54,562 bases of DNA from JBAZWE01 sp041660545 (GTDB taxonomy: Bacteria > Actinomycetota > Thermoleophilia > BMS3ABIN01), in NCBI GenBank assembly GCA_041660545.1, contig JBAZWE010000005.1, positions 1 through 54,562 of the forward strand. The letters are read 5' to 3'. The notes under the pieces were generated by a model that was not told the origin of the DNA, did not search any database, and worked only from the letters and a program-made list of their open reading frames with translations. The position numbers and the translations under genes are program-made. Below are positions 14,856-23,131 of the stretch, one piece after another. The first letter of the stretch is position 1, and every line of letters starts with the position of its first letter.

Positions 14856-15602
14856 TTATGAAACTTCCAGCCACCCAGGAACGTATTTCCAGGCATCGCC
14901 CAATTCATGGCGGAGCGTTTTGAATTCCGGTTCTTTTCTGCCCACCAGTGCCCAGAACCTCTTGGAGTGGTTCAGATGCACGGTGTGGCACAGCTCATGA
15001 ACCAGAACATAATGAACCAGGCGCTCGGGAAGCAGAAGCAGTTTCTGATTGAGGCTTATGTTCTTTTCCGGAGAGCAGCTGGCCCAGCGAGTACTCTGGT
15101 TCCTGACAGCAGCGTCCGCGAAAGGCATTTCCAGCTCGATACTCAGATTTTCCAGCCAGGGAATGAGGTAGTTTCTGGCCTTGCGTGACGTCCACCGCCT
15201 CAGAGCCATGGTGGAGGCTGCGATCTGATCGGCGTCACCGGAGACCAGTAGTCTGAAATCGGAGTGCTCCCGTGCCGAAGTGCGGGCGCCACCTGTAGAG
15301 CGGTAGAACACCGTCCAGACCTCATTGATAGCCTCAAGGCTGATGGTATCCGGCCTGGTTATCAGCATGGGCGGCTTTAAAAGACGCTGTTCGTCGGCCC
15401 AGCGCCGGGCGTTCTCTATCCAGTTCTTTTTTTCCCTCAGGATATCCGGCAGTCGCTTGCGGTTAAAACCTGCCGGAACAACTATTACCAGCCCGTTCTG
15501 TGGTGTCATGTTCAGGCGTACGGTCTTGGCGCGCAGGCTCTCTCGGATGGAATATTCCTCAAGCAGCACGCTTTCTAAGTCAAATGATAGCTGTTCTTTC
15601 AT
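14856..15602 (-). CDS. YgjP-like zinc metallopeptidase (M48/DUF45 family)
   Basis: A 248-residue protein of the YgjP/DUF45 family. The zinc site HELCHTVHLNHSKRFW lies near residue 200-215: an HExxH with the third ligand His in NHSKRFW. It is preceded by RWASCSPEKNISLNQKLLLLP, the usual strand before the active-site helix. The N-terminal half contains the family's VRLNMTPQNGLVIVVPAG segment. The family is predicted to be proteolytic, but substrates are unknown. The ATG at 15602 is chosen because longer in-frame starts extend toward the tRNA-Ser gene; the ribosome binding site is weak, so the start is uncertain. Confidence 0.85.
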   Translation of the reverse strand: MKEQLSFDLESVLLEEYSIRESLRAKTVRLNMTPQNGLVIVVPAGFNRKRLPDILREKKNWIENARRWADEQRLLKPPMLITRPDTISLEAINEVWTVFYRSTGGARTSAREHSDFRLLVSGDADQIAASTMALRRWTSRKARNYLIPWLENLSIELEMPFADAAVRNQSTRWASCSPEKNISLNQKLLLLPERLVHYVLVHELCHTVHLNHSKRFWALVGRKEPEFKTLRHELGDAWKYVPGWLEVS

Positions 15603-15682
15603 TCTCGCCAACGATTTTTTCAGATACCGGCAGGTAATGACAAGCGAAAAATTAAAAAAGTCGCAGCTCGCTGCAGAAAGTC

Positions 15683-15777
15683 TGGCGGAGGGGGTGGGAT
15701 TCGAACCCACGAGGGACCGCGAAGGCCCCTGCCGGTTTTCAAGACCGGTGCGTTCAGCCGGACTCCGCCACCCCTCC
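15683..15777 (-). tRNA. tRNA-Ser(TGA)
   Basis: Class II tRNA with acceptor GGAGGGG/CCCCTCC, anticodon stem CCGGT/ACCGG around loop CTTGAAA, a long variable arm, T loop TTCGAAT, G73 and encoded CCA. It reads UCN-type serine codons and lies 100 bases downstream of serS on the same strand. Confidence 0.95.
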
Positions 15778-15795
15778 GCGTTGCCAACAATACCG

Positions 15796-15870
15796 GGGAC
15801 ACCTTACTCAATTCCAACATTATAAACGTGAACGCCACGAGAATAAGGCGGGAATTGAGTAAGGTGTCCC
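15796..15870. repeat. REP/MITE-like palindromic element
   Basis: A 20-base arm (15796-15815, beginning GGGACACCTTACTC) is repeated exactly in inverse orientation at 15851-15870, with a 35-base centre that contains no gene. Arms of this kind (GGGACACC, AATTCC) resemble the REP palindromes that accompany REP-associated tyrosine transposases. It sits between the serS stop (15880) and tRNA-Ser(TGA). It could also fold as a long stem-loop and end serS transcription, but lacks a T tract. Confidence 0.65.
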
Positions 15871-15879
15871 GGCTTCTGA

Positions 15880-17157
15880 CTAGAACCTATTTATTTTATC
15901 CACGCCCATGTAATGTCTTAGCGCCTCCGGCACGGTGATAGAGCCATCTTCATTCTGATAGTTTTCAATGATGGCTGCAAACGTGCGCCCGACCGCCAGA
16001 CCGCTTCCGTTCAATGTATGGACGAATTTCGGTTTGCCCCCGTCGGTGGGCCGATATCGAATATTAAGGCGCCTTGCCTGAAAATCCATATACGTTGAGC
16101 AGGAAGATATCTCCTTGTAATCGTCATAGGACGGCAACCAGACTTCGATGTCGTAGGTCTTTGCCGAAGCAAAGCCCATGTCTCCCGTACAGAGCGCAAC
16201 GGTCCGGTAGGGCAGCTCCAGACGTTTGAGGATCTCTTCAGCGTCGGCGGTAAGTTTTTCAAGTTCGTCGGACGAAGTCTCAGGAAGTACGAACTTGACC
16301 AGTTCTACCTTGTTGAATTGATGCTGGCGTATCAAGCCGCGAGTGTCACGCCCGGCGGCGCCCGCTTCACGACGGAAGCTTGGCAGGTAGGCGGTTACAT
16401 GGATCGGCAGCTCTTCCTCTGCAAGCACCTCGTCGCGATAAATATTGGTGACGGGAACTTCGGCGGTCGGATTCAGGTAAAGGTCGTCATCCCGCAGTTT
16501 GTACATCTCCGCCTGGGCGAACTTTGAAAGCTGACCGGTACCGCGCATACTGTCACTGTTTACAAGGATAGGCGGGAAAAGTTCGGTGTAGCCATGTTCT
16601 TGCGTATGCAGATTGAGGAAGAAGTTGATCAGCGAACGTTCCAGCTTGGCCCCCATGCCTCGCAGCAGCGTAAAACGGGATTCGGCCACCTTGGCGCCCC
16701 GCTCCTGGTCGATGATGCCAAGATCGGCGCCCAGGTCCCAGTGTGCTTTCGCCTCGAAGTCGAATTTCGTCGGCTCTCCCCAGGTGCGAATCAATACATT
16801 GGCGCTCTCATCCGCGCCTTGTGGCACTTCAGGGAGCGGCGTATTGGGGAGGTCCAGGACTATGTCACTGAGTTGTATCTCGATTTCTCGCAGGACGATG
16901 TCTAAAGCCTTGATCTCCTCCCCTACTTTCTTCATGGCGACGATTTTCCCGGAAGCGTCTCCACCGGTTTTCTTCGATGAGGCGATTTCGTCAGAAACCT
17001 GATTGCGCAGCGCTTTCTTCTCTTCTACTTCGACGATGATCTCGCGGCGTTTTCTGTCGAGCTGTGCAAATTCATCAAGCGGCGCATCTATGCCTCTGCG
17101 CTGTAGCGCCTTCATTATTTCATCCGGCTCATTGCGGAGCCGTTTTATGTCCAGCAT
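15880..17157 (-). CDS. serS: Seryl-tRNA synthetase
   Basis: A 425-residue class IIa synthetase. An N-terminal helical arm (about residues 1-105) reads the long variable arm of tRNA-Ser and tRNA-Sec. The catalytic core shows motif 2 (FRREAGAAGRDTRGLIRQHQF) near residue 265 and motif 3 (NGSGLAVGRTFAAIIENYQ) near 385. It charges all tRNA-Ser and, in bacteria that have it, tRNA-Sec, so it is relevant to the tRNA-Sec-like gene at 3.05 kb. The ATG at 17157 gives the canonical MLDIKRLRNEPDEI start with GGGAGAGA upstream; the longer in-frame start is rejected. Confidence 0.97.
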   Translation of the reverse strand: MLDIKRLRNEPDEIMKALQRRGIDAPLDEFAQLDRKRREIIVEVEEKKALRNQVSDEIASSKKTGGDASGKIVAMKKVGEEIKALDIVLREIEIQLSDIVLDLPNTPLPEVPQGADESANVLIRTWGEPTKFDFEAKAHWDLGADLGIIDQERGAKVAESRFTLLRGMGAKLERSLINFFLNLHTQEHGYTELFPPILVNSDSMRGTGQLSKFAQAEMYKLRDDDLYLNPTAEVPVTNIYRDEVLAEEELPIHVTAYLPSFRREAGAAGRDTRGLIRQHQFNKVELVKFVLPETSSDELEKLTADAEEILKRLELPYRTVALCTGDMGFASAKTYDIEVWLPSYDDYKEISSCSTYMDFQARRLNIRYRPTDGGKPKFVHTLNGSGLAVGRTFAAIIENYQNEDGSITVPEALRHYMGVDKINRF

Positions 17158-17268
17158 GAATCTCTCCCTGGATCGATGGATTCTTCTTTCCGGCAACCTG
17201 ACGCCGGCTCGCTAAAGTCTATCGGAATTCGTGGTCCCCTTAAAAGAGGCCAGTCGGAATATTCACTT

Positions 17269-17296
17269 TTGAACAAGAGGCGCGAGCGGCTACAAT
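17269..17296 (+). promoter_or_regulatory. Sigma-70-type promoter of the TPR gene
   Basis: TTGAAC at 17269-17274 and TACAAT at 17291-17296 are separated by 16 bases, a near-consensus pair. It ends 27 bases before the TTG start of the TPR gene, with AAGGAG between. Confidence 0.65.
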
Positions 17297-17323
17297 GGAA
17301 TTAGGCAAAAAGGAGTCAATTCC

Positions 17324-17647
17324 TTGGGTAATGAGTCAGCATACGAACTTTTAAGGCGCGGTGAGGCATTTCTGAGGAGCGCTCATCCGGCGCAGGCCGC
17401 CATCGTCCTCGAGCGTGCCCGCCGGCAGGAACCTGACCGGACATCGATCCGCGAGGCGCTCGGCCGCGCTTATTATAATTCGGGCCGATTCAGGCATGCC
17501 GCCACTGAATTTAAAATGGTCATCGATCTATATCCCACCAACGGTTACGCTCATTACTGCCTGGGAAAGTGTGGCGAGAAGCTGGGTGACGATTTGATGG
17601 CCAGACGTCATGCCCGTCTTGCGCACCTGATGGGTTACGAACACTGA
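17324..17647 (+). CDS. Small TPR-repeat protein
   Basis: A 107-residue cytoplasmic protein built almost entirely of tetratricopeptide repeats: about three helix pairs (AYELLRRGEAFLRSAHPAQA, IREALGRAYYNSGRFRHAA, YAHYCLGKCGEKLGDDLMA). TPRs are protein-protein interaction modules, so no enzymatic role is implied. The TTG start has AAGGAG with an 8-base spacing and a good upstream promoter. It stands alone, divergent from serS and convergent with the phosphoesterase gene. The binding partner is unknown. Confidence 0.82.
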   Translation: MGNESAYELLRRGEAFLRSAHPAQAAIVLERARRQEPDRTSIREALGRAYYNSGRFRHAATEFKMVIDLYPTNGYAHYCLGKCGEKLGDDLMARRHARLAHLMGYEH

Positions 17648-17710
17648 TTTAAAAAGCGGAGATTCGGCCCCACGTGGAAAAACATTCAAGGCTCGCGATT
17701 CATACAAGAG

Positions 17711-18589
17711 TCATACTTGTATGACCTCGACTTCTACTTCTTCTTCCCTGACAGTCACCAGCAGGTAGTGATAATAACCACCCATTCCTTCAGGAATTAA
17801 TAGCGGCGCTCCGGCGCCGCCCGTCACATAAGCATCAATTCCATCAAGCCTGTAGGCAAGGTATGTATGGATATGGCCGAAGAAGATGTCCTTGACGTTG
17901 GCATATTTCACCGCTTCAGAAACCATCATCTGCCCCGATCTAAGTCCGGCATCCCCACCCTCACCGGTTACATGACCGGATGGCAGCGAAGTGCTACCGA
18001 CAGGGATATGCGCAAAGATAAACTGTTTCGGCCGCCCGGCATTGTCCGCGAGATCCTGGGTAAACCATTGCATCTGGGTATCCGGGATCCCGGTATTGTC
18101 ATCTGCATTGTCAACAATCACAAAGTGATCGCCGGCATAATCGAAACTGTAATACGGAGGTCCGATGATCTCCTCGTACGCCTCGCTCGTACCGCCTCTG
18201 CCAACGTCGTGGTTTCCCGGGACCGTGTAAAAACCGATTCCGGTGGAAGCAGTATAGTCATGGTATTTAGCAAGTTCTTCCCTGCTCCCGCTAGTCGTTA
18301 CATCTCCCGTATCGACGATGAAAGCCGCGCCGCGGGACTTCGCCGAATCGATAATGCGTCCCATGATTCCGCTGTCGATACCGACGATGCGATTGTCTCC
18401 ACAGACCGCAAAGGTGTAGGTAGAACCAATGCGGTCCGTTGTTGCACTTGGAGTTGTTCGGCTCTGAGTCGCTCCGGTCATGTCGGGAGCGATCTGTGAA
18501 TCACCACAGCTTAAGGACAACCCCGCAAGCAGAGATACGAATATTATTTGGAGCGCAAAAAATAGTCCCAATTTTCGCTCGTATCTCAA
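17711..18589 (-). CDS. Secreted or membrane-anchored calcineurin-like phosphoesterase
   Basis: A 292-residue metallophosphoesterase. Its metal-binding motifs are CGDNR, DTGDVTTSG, PGNHDVG and FAHIP, followed by FGHIHTY. An N-terminal hydrophobic segment (about residues 8-28) ends in LSLSCGDS, which could be a poorly matching lipobox or a signal-peptide junction. A Thr/Ser-rich linker follows, so the catalytic domain is probably extracytoplasmic. The ATG overlaps the stop of the upstream O-antigen-ligase-like gene by 4 bases (ATGA), indicating translational coupling. The substrate (phosphodiester or phosphomonoester) is not predictable. Confidence 0.85.
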   Translation of the reverse strand: MRYERKLGLFFALQIIFVSLLAGLSLSCGDSQIAPDMTGATQSRTTPSATTDRIGSTYTFAVCGDNRIVGIDSGIMGRIIDSAKSRGAAFIVDTGDVTTSGSREELAKYHDYTASTGIGFYTVPGNHDVGRGGTSEAYEEIIGPPYYSFDYAGDHFVIVDNADDNTGIPDTQMQWFTQDLADNAGRPKQFIFAHIPVGSTSLPSGHVTGEGGDAGLRSGQMMVSEAVKYANVKDIFFGHIHTYLAYRLDGIDAYVTGGAGAPLLIPEGMGGYYHYLLVTVREEEVEVEVIQV

Positions 18590-20676
18590 GGAGCCTCTTC
18601 AATATCAGGAGGTTCTGGCATGATGCCGGTCTCCCGGTATGTGACGGCGTCACTTAACATGCGATGCAACTGTATATGTGGGGAGTTATTCTGTGGATCG
18701 CGGTCAATGGCGTCAGTCATATGGCCGATCGCCTGCTCGACATCATGAAGGTCGTAAAATTCCAGTTGTGCCAGCTCTTCGTAAAGAGACGACCTTTCAG
18801 GCTCACGGTCGATGGCGGACTGCACGATGCTTCTGGCTTCGATATAATCACCTCTCCCGACTGCGGCATGGGCAAGCACAAGGAGGGGATCGATGGAATA
18901 CGGGTTGAGCTTGTGCGCTCTTCGGGCCGAGGTTTCCGCGTTTTCGAGTTCCCCGTACGACAGACTGCTCTGAGCGCGATCGCTCAGTATCCTGGATGCC
19001 AGAAAAGCCATAAAAGTCATAGTAAGCGCCATGGCGGTTGCGATAAACACCATCCGCAACCAGACGCGAATGGGATACAGTGCGGGTTGGTCATTACTGT
19101 TCGATTGGGAACCTGAGCCGGTTTCAGGATCCTGCCCGGATGAACTCCCGAGACGAAACAGCAGACCGCATAACACAAAAAATGGGACCGATACCGCGGG
19201 AAGCGCCCAATTCCATTCGAAGCTGCTGTCGGCGACCCATGCAAGGGCGGCGATCAGAAGAGAAATATACAGGCCGTTACTACGAAGCCAGGGCCGTGCC
19301 CGCAGTTGACTCAGTACGGCAAATCCCAATGAGGCCATTAGCGCAAGCAGAAGAATAAAGCCTACTATCCCCTGGTCGGTAAGAAAGCGTACCAATATCG
19401 AATGGGGATCACGAGCCAGCCCCTCGCCACCCTGCATCCTCATATTCACGAAACGATAGGTTCCACCGCCCGTACCGGCAAGCGGATGCTGACTGAAATT
19501 CGCCAGACCGATTCTCCAGAACTCCGTGCGGTTGTCGGACGTAGAAGCGAGGCGCTCGAAACCACGCGCGTCGACTGAAACCTCATCATACTGCCAGACC
19601 TGAACATCGGATTTCGATCTCCAGTAGATAAGTTTTTCGGTAATGGTATCCCGCTCGATTATTATCACGCTGGCGACACAGAGCACGGCAATCGCCCAGA
19701 ATGCCAGGATGAAGGCAAGACCGCCCCGGGTTTTCGGGACTCTGGAAGGCAGCAACAGCGTCGCGTATTTAATAGCCACACAGGCGAGCAGGGCTATGGC
19801 GAGCAGGATGGCGAACCTTCTGCCATCAGCCGCATCGATCGGAATCCCGTCTCCAGCTGCCTGCAGTGAAGGCATCGCTGTTGCCGAGTACCATGCGAGC
19901 AGGCCTGCCGGCAACGCGGATGAGAAGAGGGTAAGAATCGATGCAAGCCGACCTGGTGCAAGGGCAAGATATAAAACGATTGACGCCATACATATCGCGA
20001 TACCACCACGTGAGAGAGTGAAGAAAAGGGTCAGCCCCATGAGTGAGAGCGCGCAACTTGAGGCCACGCGCGCATAATGTGCAACTTGCACGGTCGACGC
20101 CAGCCACAGACAGGGAATGATCCCAATCACCATCAAAGCCGCCAGGCCGTTCCAGTAGCCTATGCTTCCCATCAGCCGTCCACCTGCGTAAACATAATCC
20201 TTGGAAATATCGGGGCTGATCCTGGCAAATATGGCAAACGCGGCAAGCGCCGTCGTTATGGATACAAAAAGAATGGTGGAATATCTGACACTACGGGCGC
20301 TGGCGGGTCCCATAAGAACTGCCACAAAACATGCAAGATATATCGATTCTCTTGTGAATTCCTGCAGGGACAGGTTTGGAGATATGGACCAGATAAACGA
20401 TAATCCCGTCCAGAGTACGATAGCTGCCAGAGACAATACCGCCGGACGTGCTGTTTTCGGCATCATCAGGTCATCCCACCCAACGAGTATCAACAGCCCG
20501 AGGATAGTCCACGAAGCTATGGCAGCCGGGTAGAAATTTATAGAGAAATATCCACCGTCCCTGGCAGCGAGATAGGCAAAAACGGCTAGAACCCCCGCCG
20601 TCCCCAGCCACGTGTAAACTGAAGCTGTCTTTTTGGGCTCAGTGGCCATTTCCTGTACTTGTGAAATTAATTGCAT
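18586..20676 (-). CDS. O-antigen ligase/polymerase-like membrane protein with C-terminal TPRs
   Basis: A 696-residue protein with roughly 12 or more membrane helices and a large extracytoplasmic loop (about residues 340-430). The loop contains HPLAGTGGGTYRF and DPHSILVRFLTDQGIVGF, the signature region of the WaaL/Wzy O-antigen ligase family. The last 120 residues are soluble TPR repeats (SLSYGELENAETSARRAHKL and following). Such proteins polymerise or transfer lipid-linked glycans to surface acceptors. In an actinobacterium the acceptor would be a wall glycan or glycoprotein rather than lipopolysaccharide. The start is uncertain: ATG at 20676 or 20649. It is coupled to the phosphoesterase gene downstream. 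Confidence 0.8.
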   Translation of the reverse strand: MQLISQVQEMATEPKKTASVYTWLGTAGVLAVFAYLAARDGGYFSINFYPAAIASWTILGLLILVGWDDLMMPKTARPAVLSLAAIVLWTGLSFIWSISPNLSLQEFTRESIYLACFVAVLMGPASARSVRYSTILFVSITTALAAFAIFARISPDISKDYVYAGGRLMGSIGYWNGLAALMVIGIIPCLWLASTVQVAHYARVASSCALSLMGLTLFFTLSRGGIAICMASIVLYLALAPGRLASILTLFSSALPAGLLAWYSATAMPSLQAAGDGIPIDAADGRRFAILLAIALLACVAIKYATLLLPSRVPKTRGGLAFILAFWAIAVLCVASVIIIERDTITEKLIYWRSKSDVQVWQYDEVSVDARGFERLASTSDNRTEFWRIGLANFSQHPLAGTGGGTYRFVNMRMQGGEGLARDPHSILVRFLTDQGIVGFILLLALMASLGFAVLSQLRARPWLRSNGLYISLLIAALAWVADSSFEWNWALPAVSVPFFVLCGLLFRLGSSSGQDPETGSGSQSNSNDQPALYPIRVWLRMVFIATAMALTMTFMAFLASRILSDRAQSSLSYGELENAETSARRAHKLNPYSIDPLLVLAHAAVGRGDYIEARSIVQSAIDREPERSSLYEELAQLEFYDLHDVEQAIGHMTDAIDRDPQNNSPHIQLHRMLSDAVTYRETGIMPEPPDIEEAP

Positions 20677-20762
20677 GATTTATTTATTTCTGTTATCCTT
20701 GATTCTCAGTATTTTGTCTATGAATCATAACCTTAATTTAAAAAGAAAAGGAGGTGAAATAT

Positions 20763-20930
20763 ATGAGGAAATTAGCAATACTCGCCAGCGTTTGGCTGGT
20801 ATGCACAGCTTCGCTCGCTTTTGGCGCGGTGGCTTTCGGTGACGACCATCACGATGGAGATCACGATGGGGATCATCACAATACTCACTGCGAATACAAG
20901 CGCGGCCATCTGGTGTGCGACAACGACTAA
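20763..20930 (+). CDS. Small secreted His/Asp-rich peptide
   Basis: A 55-codon ORF with a near-perfect ribosome binding site (AAAAGGAGGTG, about 6-8 bases before the ATG). Residues 1-25 form a signal peptide (MRKLAILASV start, hydrophobic core, FGAVAFG end). The mature part is DDHHDGDHDGDHHNTH followed by CEYKRGHLVCDND, with two Cys that could form a disulfide. The His/Asp clusters suggest binding of a divalent metal. I recognise no family. It is transcribed divergently from the O-antigen-ligase-like gene. The ribosome binding site, signal peptide and composition support a real gene even though it is very short. Confidence 0.72.
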   Translation: MRKLAILASVWLVCTASLAFGAVAFGDDHHDGDHDGDHHNTHCEYKRGHLVCDND

Positions 20931-21264
20931 GTGGTTAAGAAATCATTGGCAGGGGAGAACCCCGGAACGCCATCATATTTTACTTCGCGTTGAGAGTTCG
21001 AGTTGTTACAGAGTTACGAGTGCGGATAGTCGGGTTGAAGAGTTGCAGCAGTAGACGGGTTTGTAAAGCTGGCTGATTTGCATGAATTGGCTGGTGAAAA
21101 GTGCTGCATTCTTCTCTGGCTTGCCGGACGATAGCTTCTTAAATTTTTTTGACTTAGCGCGATTAGTTCCACAAATATTTTCGGCGTTTTGAAGACTCCC
21201 TTGCCAGTGCCTTCAACTCCGTTCTACATGCACCCTCCGCCCGCAATTATCGCTAAGACCCAGT
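20931..21264. other. Intergenic stretch without a recognisable gene
   Basis: These 334 bases between the small peptide gene and the galE stop contain no supported ORF, tRNA or clear terminator hairpin. A T-rich run (near 21146) does not follow a stem. Confidence 0.4.
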
Positions 21265-22242
21265 TCATGTTTTGTAACCATCCGGATTTGCGTGATGCCA
21301 ATCCCAGGCACTGCTTATGATGTCATCAAGCGCCGGATGCATAGGCTTCCATCCGAGCTCCTTTGAAATCCTCTCCGAACTCGCCACAAGAATTACGGGG
21401 TCTCCTTTTCGCTTGCCGGATTCCCTGATTTCAAAATCGGCTCCTGTTACTCTCCTCGCGGTTTCCATTACTTCCCGTACCGAGTACCCCTTGCCGTTTC
21501 CCAGGTTATAGTGCAGGCTCTCACTCCCAAGCGCATCCAGTGCCATTATATGCGCCTGGGCCAAATCCTTTATGTGTATATAGTCCCGGATGCAGGTGCC
21601 ATCCTGTGTGGCGTAGTCGGTTCCATATATTTCAACGAAATCTTTTTTCCCCAGAGCCGCCTTCAGCACCAGTGGGATCAGATGGGTCTCGGGTTCGTGG
21701 TCCTCTCCCCTCTCAGCTGAAGCTCCGGCGGCGTTGAAATACCTGAGAGCTGCATGCTTTATTCCGTGTATCCGGTCATACCAGTCAAGCAGCCGCTCGA
21801 ACAGAAGTTTTGACTCGCCATAAGCGTTCGTCGGATGTTGGGGGTGATCTTCATCGATAACAGCAGTCACCGGGTCGCCGTAAACTGCGGCAGTGGATGA
21901 GAAAAGAATCCTGTTCACATCAGCTTCGAGCATCGCTTCAAGCAGCTCTATGGGACGGCAGGTGTTGTTGATGAAATATTTGCCGGGGTCCAGCATGGAT
22001 TCACCTGCCTCGATAAAGCCTGCCATGTGGATGACGGCCTCTGCGCCGCTCTTTTTCAATGCGCTTGTCATCAGCCCGCGGTCACCCACATCTCCGATTA
22101 CGAAATTAGCATCAGGAGGCACGGACTCGCGGTGTCCGGTTGACAGGTTGTCATATACGGTAACTTCATCGCCGCGGGTCAGACACACCTCGGTGACTAT
22201 GCTGCCTATATATCCCGCTCCGCCTGTAATTAGAATCTTCAT
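21265..22242 (-). CDS. galE: UDP-glucose 4-epimerase
   Basis: A 325-residue extended short-chain dehydrogenase/reductase. The NAD motif is GGAGYIGS at residues 7-14, and the catalytic Ser/Tyr/Lys set is present as SSTAAVYG with YGESK (YxxxK, around residue 140-150). LRYFNAAGA and IRDYIHIKDLAQAH are typical GalE blocks. It interconverts UDP-glucose and UDP-galactose, or the N-acetyl forms, supplying sugars for the nearby glycan genes. It is divergent from ymdB with about 100 bases between. No clear ribosome binding site precedes the ATG. Confidence 0.93.
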   Translation of the reverse strand: MKILITGGAGYIGSIVTEVCLTRGDEVTVYDNLSTGHRESVPPDANFVIGDVGDRGLMTSALKKSGAEAVIHMAGFIEAGESMLDPGKYFINNTCRPIELLEAMLEADVNRILFSSTAAVYGDPVTAVIDEDHPQHPTNAYGESKLLFERLLDWYDRIHGIKHAALRYFNAAGASAERGEDHEPETHLIPLVLKAALGKKDFVEIYGTDYATQDGTCIRDYIHIKDLAQAHIMALDALGSESLHYNLGNGKGYSVREVMETARRVTGADFEIRESGKRKGDPVILVASSERISKELGWKPMHPALDDIISSAWDWHHANPDGYKT

Positions 22243-22330
22243 GTCAGTTTTGGATGATATAGGAGTAAATCACAGGTTGCCAACAGTGCCACGGCTCGGA
22301 GCAGGCGCATGAATGTCCCTCGTCATTTGT

Positions 22331-22336
22331 TATACT
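22331..22336 (+). promoter_or_regulatory. -10 element placed for a leaderless ymdB transcript
   Basis: TATACT ends 6 bases before the ymdB ATG, where transcription would begin at or next to the A of the start codon. No Shine-Dalgarno sequence lies upstream of this ATG. This matches the TANNNT-leaderless arrangement common in actinobacteria. Confidence 0.5.
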
Positions 22337-22342
22337 CGCCAA

Positions 22343-23131
22343 ATGAAGATTCTCTTTATAAGTGACATATTCGGAAAACCGGGACGCGAGGGGTTTCTAA
22401 AAAGACTTCCCGCTCTTAAGGAAGAACATTCGCCCGATTTTGTTATCGCAAACGGGGAGAATGTTGCCAGCGGTGCCGGCATAACTTCCAAGATCGCCGA
22501 AAAGTTACTGGCGGGTGGTGTCGACGTGATAACGACAGGAAACCACATCTGGCGTCAGAAAGAGATAATTCCTTTTCTCTCCCAGTCTGACAGGATCATC
22601 CGTCCCGCGAATTATCTGCCTGAAAATCCCGGCCGCGGTTGGACTGTCGTTTCACGTAACGGGATTCAGCTCGCAGTCGTCAACCTTTCCGGTAATCTTT
22701 ACATAGGCGCTCCACTCGGAGCCTTTCAGACGATCGATCCTGTCCTCGATGAGATTCCAAAGGGCATCAATAATATCCTGGTTGATTTCCACGCGGAGGC
22801 CACCAGTGAAAAGGTGGCAATGGGGCATTATCTCGACGGCAGGGTTACGGCCGTGATCGGCACTCATACCCACGTTCAGACCGCGGACGATCGTGTCCTG
22901 GGTCGCGGCACCGCATATATAACCGACGCCGGCATGACCGGACCTCGCAATTCCGTCATCGGGGTGGACAAGAACATAATAATAAAACGTTTTCTCACAC
23001 AGATGCCCGTCAAATTCGAGGTGGCCGACCAGGATGTCTGGATAGAAGGTGTACTTGTCGAAGCAGACGATAATGGCAGGGCAACCGCGATCCGCAGGCT
23101 CCAGGTCGAAGCGGATCCCGGCGACGCCTAA
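22343..23131 (+). CDS. YmdB-family metallophosphoesterase (TIGR00282)
   Basis: A 262-residue cytoplasmic metallophosphoesterase. The metal-binding motifs ISDIFGKPGRE, ANGENVASG, TGNHIW, DFHAEATSEK and GTHTHVQTAD are those of the TIGR00282 family, whose Bacillus member YmdB hydrolyses 2',3'-cyclic nucleotides. Here it may act in RNA turnover or signalling. The ATG at 22343 gives MKILFISD, the usual N terminus. The longer in-frame start would place the -10 box inside the gene. Its stop overlaps the stop of the convergent GT-C gene by 4 bases. Confidence 0.93.
   Translation: MKILFISDIFGKPGREGFLKRLPALKEEHSPDFVIANGENVASGAGITSKIAEKLLAGGVDVITTGNHIWRQKEIIPFLSQSDRIIRPANYLPENPGRGWTVVSRNGIQLAVVNLSGNLYIGAPLGAFQTIDPVLDEIPKGINNILVDFHAEATSEKVAMGHYLDGRVTAVIGTHTHVQTADDRVLGRGTAYITDAGMTGPRNSVIGVDKNIIIKRFLTQMPVKFEVADQDVWIEGVLVEADDNGRATAIRRLQVEADPGDA

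Noticed and set aside
15620..15838. 72-residue ORF spanning tRNA-Ser(TGA)
   Set aside because: Lies across the tRNA gene and one arm of the palindrome; no coding evidence.
20633..20842. 69-residue ORF overlapping the small peptide gene
   Set aside because: Runs through the ribosome binding site and signal peptide of the better-supported 55-residue ORF and lacks its own ribosome binding site.
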